A stretch of 35,143 nt of DNA from contig PNAT01000134.1 in the NCBI GenBank assembly GCA_003169675.1, forward strand, positions 1 to 35,143, in the 5' to 3' direction. Both the position numbers and the translations under genes were made by a program. Positions 1 through 7,446 of this stretch are shown here, in pieces (the stretch's first letter is position 1; the number at the start of each line of letters is the position of its first letter). The notes below the pieces were generated by a model that was not told the DNA's origin, did no database searches, and saw only the letters and a list, made by a program, of their open reading frames with translations. The DNA comes from Acidimicrobiaceae bacterium (lineage in GTDB: Bacteria > Actinomycetota > Acidimicrobiia > Acidimicrobiales > RAAP-2).

Positions 1-279
1 TCTGGCATCACCACCGACCCGAGTGACCGGGCCATCGTCGAAGCGATCATCCAGCTCGGCCACGCTTTGCACCTCGGTGTCATCGCCGAGGGCATCGAGT
101 CGGGCGCCACCATCGACACCCTGCTCGAATTGGGCTGCCACCGGGGCCAGGGCTACCTGATGTCGGTGCCCATGTCGGCGGAGGAGTTGGCGCCGGTGTT
201 GAAAAGTGGATTGGTCGCCCCTTCGGTCCTTCAGGGTGTGGCCAAGAAGGCACTCACACGCACTGAAACGGCCGTCTAA
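1..279 (+). CDS. EAL-domain c-di-GMP phosphodiesterase, C-terminal end (5' partial)
   Basis: The reading frame is open from base 1 to a TAA at 277-279 and gives about 92 residues. It reads through 'VIAEGIE' and 'LGCHRGQGYLMSVPM', the typical last two blocks of an EAL domain (usually VIAEGVE and LGCD..QGYLFSRP). EAL domains hydrolyse cyclic-di-GMP to pGpG. The catalytic EAL motif itself and any sensor or GGDEF partner lie upstream of the window, so activity cannot be judged. After the EAL fold there is a short tail of about 30 residues and no further domain. The cyclase gene downstream starts 75 bases later on the same strand, so the two second-messenger genes may be co-transcribed. The family call is secure; the full architecture is unknown. 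Confidence 0.88.
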   Translation, partial: SGITTDPSDRAIVEAIIQLGHALHLGVIAEGIESGATIDTLLELGCHRGQGYLMSVPMSAEELAPVLKSGLVAPSVLQGVAKKALTRTETAV

Positions 280-354
280 GAGGGCTGGACACCAAGCGCC
301 ACCAATCCATTCCCCGATTGGGACGCGGCGAACAAGACGTGTCAGCATCGGTCC

Positions 355-1026
355 GTGCGGGTCCATCGCAGCTTCGCCTTCGTGGATGTCTCTGGCTTCA
401 CGGCCTTGACCGAACACGAAGGTGACGAGCACGCAGTTGATGTCCTGACCGCCTTCCGTGCGCTCTTACGCGACATCTGTTCTCGGCGGGGCGTGCGCAT
501 CGCCAAATGGTTGGGTGACGGAGCCATGCTGGTGGGTGTCGAAACCCCTCCCCTGCTGGCCTCCATCCTCGAGCTGCACTATGTCGTGGGTTCGCTGTCC
601 GGCCCGGCGCACACGGTCTCCATCCGCTCGGGCATCACGTCCGGTGACGTGATCCTCATGGAGGGCGACGACTACATCGGGCACTGCGTCAACGTGGCCG
701 CCCGACTGTGCGATGCGGCCCACGGTGGAGAGGCGCTCGCTGACCCCTCCGTGGTGGACCTCATACCCCGTTGGGGGGCGGTCCTGGCCCACAAGGAGAT
801 CACGTTGCGCGGCGTGGAGAAGGCGGTGCCGGCCTCCAGCATCGGAATGGCGATCAGCGGTGAAGGCCGCGTGCGCGATCCCATCTGCGGACTCCCACTC
901 ACCGTCACCACGGCCGAAGTCACCTCTCACGATGACCGGGGAGCCGGTGTCCTCTTTTGCTCCTCGGGATGCCTCGACACCTGGCAGCAGCGGCCGACCT
1001 GCATGGCCGGCGCCCGGAGCGGGTGA
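355..1026 (+). CDS. Class III adenylate/guanylate cyclase with C-terminal YHS-like domain
   Basis: This 223-residue soluble protein starts with GTG; no ATG or clear Shine-Dalgarno lies in frame upstream. Residues 5-165 form a class III nucleotidyl cyclase domain with a full active site visible: metal aspartates D11 (FVDVSGFT) and D55 (WLGDGAML), purine-selecting K51 and D106, and transition-state residues N113 and R117 (NVAARL). K51 with D106 favours ATP, so cAMP is the expected product. Residues 175-214 ('DPICGL', then 'FCSSGC', then 'RP') match the YHS pattern DPVCGM...YYFCS..C...F..P, with cysteines 178, 202 and 206. YHS is a short putative metal-binding module. The cyclase would work as a homodimer. 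There is no membrane segment or HAMP domain. The cyclase call is secure; the YHS call rests on motif reading. Confidence 0.88.
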   Translation: MRVHRSFAFVDVSGFTALTEHEGDEHAVDVLTAFRALLRDICSRRGVRIAKWLGDGAMLVGVETPPLLASILELHYVVGSLSGPAHTVSIRSGITSGDVILMEGDDYIGHCVNVAARLCDAAHGGEALADPSVVDLIPRWGAVLAHKEITLRGVEKAVPASSIGMAISGEGRVRDPICGLPLTVTTAEVTSHDDRGAGVLFCSSGCLDTWQQRPTCMAGARSG

Positions 1027-1080
1027 TCAGCCCGAGGCTTCAGCATTTCGAGAACCGGAGTCCATCTGCGGCTTGATCCT

Positions 1081-1470
1081 TCAGGTGGGAGAGATCACGG
1101 CAACCGATGCCGCCTGGCAACCCTCGATCATCCTGGCGTCATAGGTGACGAGACCTTGCAGATCGTCACCCAACTCGAACGCGGCGGCCAAGTGCAAGGC
1201 ATCGAGGGAACGAAGGGTCGATGGTTTCATTCGTCCGGCCGCCAGAAATGTCGCCGGTCCGGGAACGACCAGCGACACCATCTCGAGTGCCTCCCGCACG
1301 ATCTGCTCGTCAACGCCGAGGCGATCAGCGGCACGGAGCGCTTCGGTGGACAGTAGTTGCGACGACCAGCACGGCCCACTCCCGGCAACCCAGGCCCGCA
1401 TGGCGGCGGATTCTTCTTCTGCCACGACCAACTTCAAGAAGGCGGACGTGTCGAGGTACCAGACCACCAT
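1081..1470 (-). CDS. vapC: VapC-type PIN-domain ribonuclease toxin
   Basis: This 129-residue protein spans one PIN domain. The acidic residues that hold Mg2+ in VapC nucleases are visible: D7 in 'YLDTSAFLKL', E43 in 'LSTEAL', D90 in 'SLDALHLAAA', and D111 in 'TYDARM'. VapC toxins are endoribonucleases that usually cut tRNA or rRNA and are held inactive by their VapB partner. The ATG at 1468-1470 lies two bases after the stop of the upstream vapB on the same strand, the usual antitoxin-first order with translational coupling. It converges on the cyclase gene, with 54 bases between the stops. The target RNA cannot be told from the sequence. Confidence 0.92.
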   Translation of the reverse strand: MVVWYLDTSAFLKLVVAEEESAAMRAWVAGSGPCWSSQLLSTEALRAADRLGVDEQIVREALEMVSLVVPGPATFLAAGRMKPSTLRSLDALHLAAAFELGDDLQGLVTYDARMIEGCQAASVAVISPT

Positions 1471-1472
1471 GT

Positions 1473-1736
1473 TCAGCGTTCTTCGCGCAGCTCGCCCAAC
1501 ACGTCCGCGCTGCGGCGAGTGGCGTGAGCCAACTCGGGCAGGCTCTCAGCTGCGCGACGGCCCGGCTGGACCCGCCCCGACGCCAGCAACGCCCCGGTGC
1601 CGGTCGCGGCCTGGGCCGGAGAGAGGACGGCCACAAGTCGCCCGCGGTCGGTCACCCCGATGATCTCGCCCCGCTCGACACGGCGGAGCGCCGCAGAAGC
1701 GTGCTGGCGCAGCTCTCGCACACCGATGGTCTCCAT
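1473..1736 (-). CDS. vapB: VapB antitoxin, Phd/YefM family
   Basis: This protein of 87 residues begins 'METIGVRELRQHAS', the classical N-terminal DNA-binding half of Phd/YefM antitoxins, followed by 'RGEIIGVTDRGRLVAVLSP'. The C-terminal half is charged and less conserved, as expected for the segment that wraps the toxin. The frame stays open 141 bases further upstream, but ATG 1736 is chosen because the conserved fold begins exactly there. An 8-bp inverted repeat (1734-1757) overlaps this ATG, fitting autorepression by VapBC. No strong Shine-Dalgarno is visible. A weak -10-like TACATT ends 11 bases before the ATG, so a leaderless mRNA is possible. Confidence 0.88.
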   Translation of the reverse strand: METIGVRELRQHASAALRRVERGEIIGVTDRGRLVAVLSPAQAATGTGALLASGRVQPGRRAAESLPELAHATRRSADVLGELREER

Positions 1737-1757
1737 GTGCTGCAAATGTAGCACATG
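1734..1757. promoter_or_regulatory. Inverted repeat at vapB start, candidate VapBC operator
   Basis: CATGTGCT (1734-1741) and AGCACATG (1750-1757) are perfect 8-base inverted arms around an 8-base spacer. The left arm contains the vapB start codon read on the minus strand. VapBC complexes usually repress their own promoter by binding such repeats. Protein binding is inferred. Confidence 0.6.
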
Positions 1758-1838
1758 AGAAGGGTCCTGCCTACTTTTTCGCCCCGTCATGTCATCCCTG
1801 GCCGGGAAGCTCAATCGAGTTCGCGAAATGACCTCAAC

Positions 1839-1879
1839 TTGACAAATGACGTATGTAGCGATTGATGTTTCCATCAATC
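1839..1879 (+). promoter_or_regulatory. Putative promoter and palindromic operator of the hyc-like operon
   Basis: A consensus -35 hexamer TTGACA lies at 1839-1844. The expected -10 position (about 1861-1867) has no good TATAAT match and is covered by a perfect palindrome, GATTGATG (1860-1867), TTTC, CATCAATC (1872-1879), which ends one base before the chosen ATG of the first operon gene. A direct repeat AAATGAC occurs at 1826-1832 and 1844-1850. A repressor on the palindrome would block RNA polymerase. The ArsR-family protein at the end of the operon is the natural candidate. The repeats are seen; the promoter and the ligand are inferred. Confidence 0.55.
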
Positions 1880-2368
1880 ATGCGACTCCAGAGCTTGTTC
1901 ACACGGATGAGAGGCCTGGCTCTTGACATGGGAGATCCCGCCCCCGGACCCCCCGTAGTGCAAGATGCGGCGAAACGGCTTCGGGGCTCGCTGCAACTGC
2001 GGCACGTTGACGCGGGTTCGTGCAACGGGTGCGAGATGGAGATCGCGTCGATCTTTTCACCGGTGTACGACGCCGAGCGCTTCGGCATTCGACTCGAGGC
2101 GTCGCCCCGCCATGCCGATGGGCTGCTCGTGACTGGCCCCGTGACGCGGAACATGGCGGACCCGTTACGCAAGACCCTCGAAGCGGTGCCGCGCCCACGG
2201 GTCGTCGTGGCGGTAGGTGACTGCGCCCGCGATTGCGGTGTGTTCCGGGGTGCCTACGGTGTCGAAGGCGCCGTGGGCGACATCGTGCCGGTCGACCTCG
2301 AAGTGCCGGGCTGCCCTCCGGACCCGGCCGCCATCGTGAATGCCCTCCGGGGGCTGGCTGGAACATGA
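1880..2368 (+). CDS. NuoB/HyfI-like [4Fe-4S] small subunit of hydrogenase-related complex (Rv0082-like)
   Basis: About 162 residues, the equivalent of the small subunit of group 4 hydrogenases and of NuoB in complex I. The cluster ligands are present: 'GSCNGCEMEI', 'VGDCARDCG' and 'VPGCPP', giving the CxxC, GDC and GCP cysteines that bind the proximal [4Fe-4S] cluster. The role would be to pass electrons between the large subunit and a soluble partner at the inner face of the membrane. It most resembles, as I recall it, Mycobacterium tuberculosis Rv0082 ('HVDAGSCNGC', 'SPRHAD', 'LLVTG'). The start is uncertain. ATG 1880 follows directly after the palindrome, but TTG 1862, ATG 1865, ATG 1907 and ATG 1928 are also in frame and none has a clear Shine-Dalgarno. 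Its stop overlaps the next start (ATGA). Confidence 0.88.
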   Translation: MRLQSLFTRMRGLALDMGDPAPGPPVVQDAAKRLRGSLQLRHVDAGSCNGCEMEIASIFSPVYDAERFGIRLEASPRHADGLLVTGPVTRNMADPLRKTLEAVPRPRVVVAVGDCARDCGVFRGAYGVEGAVGDIVPVDLEVPGCPPDPAAIVNALRGLAGT

Positions 2369-4371
2369 CGTCAGCGCTCCTCGCCGGCACTGCCCTGACC
2401 GGTGTGGCTGCTGCTGTCGCCGGAGGGGTGGCGCCCGCTCGGGTTCGGACCGGCGTCTCGACGGCCCTCACCCTCGCCGCTTGTGCTCTCGGTCTGGTCG
2501 TCGGGGCCGAGGTGTTGCATTCGGGTCATGTGGCGGGGATCCGCACGAGCTCACTCATGCCGCTCTCGGGGTTGTCCCTTGCTCTTGATCGCTTCGGCGC
2601 CCTCTTCGTCGTGATCACCGCCGTCGTCGGTATCTGCGCCATGGTCTTCCGGCTCGGGTACGACGGCCATGGCCTCTCGAGCCGGACGGCCTCATGCATC
2701 CTCCCGCTCTTCGTGACGGCCCTGATGCTCGTCCCGGCCGCGTCGAATGTGACGACGTTCTTGTTCCTCTGGGAGCTGATGGCCATCACGTCGCTCTTCC
2801 TTGTCCTGGCCGACCAGGGCCGCCGGGCCGAGGTGCAAGTGGCCGGGCAGTGGTATGCGGTGATGACCCAGATAGGGGCCGTGGCACTGATCTTGGGCCT
2901 GGTCCTCCTGGCCACGCACTGTGGCAACCAGTCGTTCTCCGTGATCGCCCTCAGGGCCCCGCATCTCCCGTCCTGGGTGCGGAGCACCGCCTTTGTCCTT
3001 ACGGTCATCGGATTCGGGTCCAAGGCGGGCGCGGTACCGCTGCATGTGTGGTTGCCCCGCGCCCATCCCGAAGCGCCGGGACCGGTGTCCGCCTTGATGT
3101 CGGCGGCCATGGTCAACCTCGGCGTCTACGGCATCATCCGGTTCGGCGTGGGGCTGCTCGGTGGCGGGCCGTCGTGGTGGTGGCTCCTCATCATGGCGCT
3201 GGGTGCCCTCTCGGCCATGTTCGGTGCCCTGCATTCGGCCACCAGCAAGGACCTCAAACGCCTGCTGGCCTATTCGACCACCGACAACGTCGGCCTGATG
3301 CTGCTGGGCGTCGGCGCTTCGGGTCTCTTCGCCTCGACCGGCCACCGGGCGCTGTCGCTCGTGGCGCTCGTAGCTGCCCTGCTTCACGTCGTCTTCCACG
3401 CCGCCTTCAAGGGGTCACTGTTCTTGTCGGCCAGTTCCATCCAGCAGGCCACGGGGAGCACCGACCTCGACGGCCTGGGTGGCCTGCTGCGGCGGATGCC
3501 CATGAGCGGCCCGATATTTCTCATCGGTGGGCTGGCCATCGCGGCCCTCCCTCCCCTCTCCGGGTTCGTCAGCGAGTGGCTCCTGCTCCAGAGCATGCTG
3601 CACGGTCTCCCCACCTCCGATGTGTCCATCGCCCTGGCCATGCCGATCGGAGTCGGCGTCCTCGCCCTGACCGGCGGACTGACCGCTTTCACCTTTGCCA
3701 AGGCCATCGGAATCGGACTCTTGGGCCTGCCCCGCACGCCTCGGGCCGGCCAGGCCACTGAGGTCCATCGTTCCATGTGGACCGGTGCCGGCCTGCTGGC
3801 CCTGCTCTGTCTGATCTTTGGCATCGCCCCCTTTCTGGTCATCGGGGCGGTGGTCGACGCGGCCGGCGATGTCACGGGAATGCATCACTCGGGAGTGATG
3901 ACCCACGGCTGGCAAATAGGTCTCCAGGGAACGCCCGGCCTGCTCGCCCCCGGCCTGCTCGCCCTCGGTCTGCTTGGTGCCGGTGGTGTGGTTGTCCTGG
4001 CTCGCCGGTTGATCCAACCGGGCCCGGTACGTCTCACGGAAGCGTGGGGTTGTGGCCGGGAATTGCAGACCGCCCAGATGGAATACACCGCCACGTCATT
4101 CGGCGAGCCACTCACCCGGGTGTTCGAGGACGTGCTCAATCCCGCCCGTGACATCGACGTCAGCCACATCGCCGAGTCGCGGTATTACACCGAAGCTGCC
4201 GTCATCCACACGACGCTCGACGACGCCTTCGAGCGGCGCTTCTACCGCCCGGCGAATCGGATTCTGCAGCAATGGGGCGGAATCGCCCGCCGTGTGCCAA
4301 ATGGCAGTGTGCACCGCTACCTGGCCTTCGGCTTCTTCGCACTGATCGTCGTCTTGGTGGCCCTGGCATGA
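2365..4371 (+). CDS. hyfB: HyfB/NuoL-like membrane antiporter-type subunit (Rv0083-like)
   Basis: This 668-residue, very hydrophobic protein has about 15 membrane segments. It belongs to the proton-conducting antiporter family shared by MrpA/D, NuoL/M/N and HyfB. The hallmark stretch is visible: 'FGSKAGAVPLHVWLP' followed by 'APGPVSALMSAAMVNLG', carrying the conserved lysine of the ion channel, and later 'STTDNVGLMLLG' and 'HAAFKGSLFL'. The C-terminal extension 'AWGCGRELQTAQMEYTATSFGEPL' is typical of HyfB/HycC rather than NuoL. ATG 2365 is chosen because it overlaps the upstream stop as ATGA and opens a hydrophobic N-terminus; the frame extends back to 2233 but there it runs antiparallel to no conserved sequence and overlaps the upstream gene. 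It probably couples electron transfer to H+ or Na+ movement. Confidence 0.92.
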   Translation: MTSALLAGTALTGVAAAVAGGVAPARVRTGVSTALTLAACALGLVVGAEVLHSGHVAGIRTSSLMPLSGLSLALDRFGALFVVITAVVGICAMVFRLGYDGHGLSSRTASCILPLFVTALMLVPAASNVTTFLFLWELMAITSLFLVLADQGRRAEVQVAGQWYAVMTQIGAVALILGLVLLATHCGNQSFSVIALRAPHLPSWVRSTAFVLTVIGFGSKAGAVPLHVWLPRAHPEAPGPVSALMSAAMVNLGVYGIIRFGVGLLGGGPSWWWLLIMALGALSAMFGALHSATSKDLKRLLAYSTTDNVGLMLLGVGASGLFASTGHRALSLVALVAALLHVVFHAAFKGSLFLSASSIQQATGSTDLDGLGGLLRRMPMSGPIFLIGGLAIAALPPLSGFVSEWLLLQSMLHGLPTSDVSIALAMPIGVGVLALTGGLTAFTFAKAIGIGLLGLPRTPRAGQATEVHRSMWTGAGLLALLCLIFGIAPFLVIGAVVDAAGDVTGMHHSGVMTHGWQIGLQGTPGLLAPGLLALGLLGAGGVVVLARRLIQPGPVRLTEAWGCGRELQTAQMEYTATSFGEPLTRVFEDVLNPARDIDVSHIAESRYYTEAAVIHTTLDDAFERRFYRPANRILQQWGGIARRVPNGSVHRYLAFGFFALIVVLVALA

Positions 4372-5330
4372 GCGGCCACCCCTCGGTTGTCGCCATGACG
4401 GCCAACTCATTGCTGCAAGTGATCTTGGTCATCCTCGGTGGCCCACTCTTGCTGGGCCTGATGCGCAAAGTGCGCTGCCGGATGGAGGGCAGGGCCGGCC
4501 CGCCAATCCGCCAACCCCTCCTCGACCTGCGCAAGCTGGCTCGGCGCGAACGCACCCGGCCTGAAGAGTCGAGTTGGATCTTCCCTCTGGCTCCGGTGGT
4601 CCTGGCCGCCACCATCCTGGTGGTCGCCGCCATCGCTCCAATGCTCACCACCCGCCCGGCGTTCGGCTGGGCGGCCGACCTCTTCGCCGTCGTCTTCCTC
4701 TTCCTACTCGGCTCCGTCTTCCTGGCGCTCGGCGCACTCGACACCGGCACCGCGTTCGGCGGCATGGGGGCAAGTCGCGCCATGACAATCGGCGCCCTGA
4801 CCGAGCCCGCACTGCTGGTGGCGATACTGGCCCTGTCGGTACCCGCCCGCACCTCCAACCTGCCGGCCATCATCAGCCAGTCGCTCGATCATCCCGCCTG
4901 GTTGGCCACTCCACAGCGGGTCTTGGCCCTGGTCGCCTTCGTGATCGTGATCATTGCCGAGAGTGGCCGCCTCCCCGTCGACAACCCGGCCACCCATCTG
5001 GAGCTGACGATGATCCATGAGGCCATGGTGCTCGAATACGGCGGGCCCGATCTTGCCCTCGTCAAATTGGCCGAGTCCATGCGGCTCGTTGTGCTCTTCA
5101 CGCTCCTGGCCAACCTGTTCATTCCCTGGGGCATCGCCGGGGCGCCCGGTCCGTCACACCTGGCTCTGTCCGTCGTGGCCACCGCCGGCAAGGTCGCTTT
5201 TCTGGGCATCGCTATGGCCGCCTTCGAGGTCACGGTGGCCAAACTCCGGCTCTTCCGAGTGCCCGAGCTGCTGGCCGGTGCCTTCGTCCTGGCGGTCCTG
5301 GCCGTCGTCTCCGCCCTGGTCGTGGCATGA
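4368..5330 (+). CDS. hycD: HycD/HyfC/NuoH-like membrane subunit (Rv0084-like)
   Basis: This 320-residue membrane protein has about eight helices and is the family that anchors the hydrophilic arm to the membrane (NuoH in complex I, HycD/HyfC in formate hydrogenlyase). Visible family features are 'PLLLGLMRKVRCRMEGRAGPP' near the N-terminus (cytosolic loop after helix 1), 'ESGRLPVDNPATHLELTMIHEAMVLEYGG' with its conserved glutamates, and the helical end 'RVPELLAGAF'. The length agrees with the mycobacterial HycD (about 316 residues). ATG 4368 overlaps the previous stop as ATGA, and its own stop overlaps the next ATG in the same way, so translation is probably coupled along the operon. Confidence 0.92.
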   Translation: MSGHPSVVAMTANSLLQVILVILGGPLLLGLMRKVRCRMEGRAGPPIRQPLLDLRKLARRERTRPEESSWIFPLAPVVLAATILVVAAIAPMLTTRPAFGWAADLFAVVFLFLLGSVFLALGALDTGTAFGGMGASRAMTIGALTEPALLVAILALSVPARTSNLPAIISQSLDHPAWLATPQRVLALVAFVIVIIAESGRLPVDNPATHLELTMIHEAMVLEYGGPDLALVKLAESMRLVVLFTLLANLFIPWGIAGAPGPSHLALSVVATAGKVAFLGIAMAAFEVTVAKLRLFRVPELLAGAFVLAVLAVVSALVVA

Positions 5331-5986
5331 GCGGTTCCTCGTACTCCTCGGCCTTGACCTTGGCCGCCGGCGCGGTGCTGGTCAGTGCCGTTGCCACCGT
5401 GTGGCTCGCCTCCATCCGATCGGTCATCCAGGTCGTGGCGGTCCAAGGGATCGCTCTCGGGGCCGTCGCCATGATCCTGGGAGCCCACCGGAGCGACCCC
5501 GGCCTGCTGGCTGCGGCCGTGGTGGTCCTCGTGGTGAAGGGCACGGTCATCCCGCTGTTGCTCGGTCGGGCCAGTGGTGGGAACACGGGATCGCGTGAGA
5601 GCAGGCCACTCGTCAATGTCCCGGCCTCGCTGGTCGCCTCCGCCGCGCTCATCATGGTGGCCTTGGTGACCGGGCGCGGCGTGGGCACGTTGGTCGGCTC
5701 CACCGCGGGAGCACTGGTGCCGATGGGCCTGGCCACCCTGCTCATTGGCTTCTTCGTCCTGGTGGCGCGACGCCGACCGACGTTCCAGATCGTCGGGCTC
5801 CTCATGGTGGACAACGGGATCGCCCTGACCGCCTTCCTGTGCACCGCCGGGTTCCCCTTCCTGATTGAGCTGGGCGTCTCCTTCGACATCCTCCTTGGTG
5901 TGGTCGTCCTCATGGTGTTCTCGCAACGGCTCCGCATTGAATTCGGGGACGTGGACATCGACGAGCTCCAGGAGCTGCACGACTGA
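5327..5986 (+). CDS. hycP: HyfE/HycP-like membrane subunit (Rv0085-like)
   Basis: This 219-residue protein has about six or seven membrane helices. It corresponds to HyfE, which is related to NuoK/MrpC, and to mycobacterial HycP (about 220 residues). Features seen are 'QVVAVQGIALGAVAMILG', the charged helix 'VVVLVVKGTVIPLLLGR', and the C-terminal 'VLMVFSQRLRIEFGDVDIDELQELHD', which ends in a short acidic cytosolic tail as in HyfE. The subunit has no cofactor and probably forms part of the ion path between the HycD-like and antiporter-like subunits. Its start overlaps the previous stop (ATGA) and its stop overlaps the next start (TGATG). The identification depends partly on operon position, since the family is weakly conserved. 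Confidence 0.87.
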   Translation: MSGSSYSSALTLAAGAVLVSAVATVWLASIRSVIQVVAVQGIALGAVAMILGAHRSDPGLLAAAVVVLVVKGTVIPLLLGRASGGNTGSRESRPLVNVPASLVASAALIMVALVTGRGVGTLVGSTAGALVPMGLATLLIGFFVLVARRRPTFQIVGLLMVDNGIALTAFLCTAGFPFLIELGVSFDILLGVVVLMVFSQRLRIEFGDVDIDELQELHD

Positions 5987-7446
5987 TGCTGCTGCTGTCC
6001 ATCCTGATCGTCCCGCTCCTGGGCGGCCTGGCCGTCATCGCCGGTCGCGGTCGTCGCTCTACCGCGGTGGGAGCGGTGGCGACCAACGGTGCCTCCCTGG
6101 CCCTCGGTGTCGTCGCTGCGGTCCAGGTGGTCCGGCACGGTCCGATGTCCGCCGCCGCGGGATTGTTGCGGGCCGACGCCCTGAGCGTCTTCATGGTCAT
6201 CGTCATCACCACCATCGCCATCCTGGCGTCGTGGCTCGGGATCCGAACCATGGCGCATGACGAACGCGCGCACTCGGGCAGCCCAGCACGTTCGTCTCTC
6301 TACGGCGTGCTCGTCCAGGCCTTCGTCGCCTCCATGCTCCTCGCGGTGTTGGCGGCCAACGTCGGTGTGCTCTGGGTGGCCGTTGAGGCCACCACCATTG
6401 TCACGGCGTTCCTGGTCGGGCACCGGCGGACCAGGGGCTCCCTCGAGGCGTCCTGGAAGTACATCGTGATCTGCTCGGTCGGTATTGCCCTGGCCTTCCT
6501 GGGCACCGTCCTCGTCTACCTGGCGGCGCTGCACGCCGGGGGCCACTCCGCCCATGCGCTCGACTGGACGTCGCTGGTGGCCCACGCGCGCCGCTTCGAC
6601 CCGTCGTTGATGCGCCTTGCGTTCGCCCTTCTGGTCCTCGGCTACGGCACCAAGGTTGGGCTGGCACCGATGCACAGCTGGCTCCCCGACGCCCACAGCC
6701 AGGCGCCCGCCCCGGTGTCGGCCCTCATGTCGGGGGTTCTTCTCACCGTCGCCTTCTACGCCATCTTGCGCTTCAAGGCGGTGATCGACGTGACGGTGGG
6801 GCCCGGCTTCGCCCGTACGGTGCTCGTCATCGTGGCCCTTCTCTCCTTGGCGGTGGCGGCTTCGCTGTTGATCACGCAACGCGACTACAAGCGAATGCTC
6901 GCTTACCACAGCATTGAGCACATGGGGCTCATCGCTCTCGGTGCGGCCGCCGGCATCAGACTGGCCATCGCCGCCGTTCTCCTGCACATCCTCGGTCATG
7001 GACTGGCCAAGAGCGTGCTCTTCCTGACATCGGGCGAAATCATGGCCGTCGAAGGCACCACCGAAATAGACGGTGTTCGGGCCCTCCTGGCTCGCCGTCC
7101 CGCCCTGGGCGGCTTGTTCGGCGTGGGACTGGTGGCCCTGTTGGGCCTGCCGCCATTCAGTCTCTTCACCAGTGAACTCGTGATGATCCGAGCTGAATTC
7201 GCAGTGGGACTGGGGTGGGCCGCTGTCGCCGCCATGGTGGCGATGGCGGTCATCTTCATCGCCGTGGTGGGCCATGCCCGGCACATGCTGCTCGGACCGC
7301 CCGAGGTGGCGGGTGATGAACCCTCGCCACCTCGCTGGGCCACCGCGCCGCTGATCGGCGGCCTGGCCATCTGCGGCGCCATCGGGGTATTCGCCTGGCC
7401 ACTCTCCCGACTCCTCGACGCGGCCGCTCGGGTGGTGGCCTCGTGA
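5986..7446 (+). CDS. hycQ: HyfF/NuoN-like antiporter-type membrane subunit (Rv0086-like)
   Basis: This is a second antiporter-type subunit, 486 residues, about 14 helices. It has the core motif 'YGTKVGLAPMHSWLPDAH' followed by 'APAPVSALMSGVLLTVAF', with conserved lysine and histidine. The later 'RDYKRMLAYHSIEHMGLI' and 'LGHGLAKSVLFLTSGEI' are strongly HyfF/HycQ-like; NuoN/NuoM usually have 'SSIAHMG' at the first place. Its length matches mycobacterial HycQ (about 488). Together with the HyfB-like protein it gives the complex two candidate ion-translocating modules, which is the Hyf/hydrogenase-4 plan rather than the smaller Hyc/Ech plan. It overlaps the next gene by GTGA. Confidence 0.92.
   Translation: MLLLSILIVPLLGGLAVIAGRGRRSTAVGAVATNGASLALGVVAAVQVVRHGPMSAAAGLLRADALSVFMVIVITTIAILASWLGIRTMAHDERAHSGSPARSSLYGVLVQAFVASMLLAVLAANVGVLWVAVEATTIVTAFLVGHRRTRGSLEASWKYIVICSVGIALAFLGTVLVYLAALHAGGHSAHALDWTSLVAHARRFDPSLMRLAFALLVLGYGTKVGLAPMHSWLPDAHSQAPAPVSALMSGVLLTVAFYAILRFKAVIDVTVGPGFARTVLVIVALLSLAVAASLLITQRDYKRMLAYHSIEHMGLIALGAAAGIRLAIAAVLLHILGHGLAKSVLFLTSGEIMAVEGTTEIDGVRALLARRPALGGLFGVGLVALLGLPPFSLFTSELVMIRAEFAVGLGWAAVAAMVAMAVIFIAVVGHARHMLLGPPEVAGDEPSPPRWATAPLIGGLAICGAIGVFAWPLSRLLDAAARVVAS

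Noticed and set aside
5230-7284. A 684-codon open frame antisense to the hyc-like genes
   Set aside because: It is a shadow of G/C-rich third positions: His/Gly/Asp/Gln-rich, no domain, and fully opposite four well-conserved genes.
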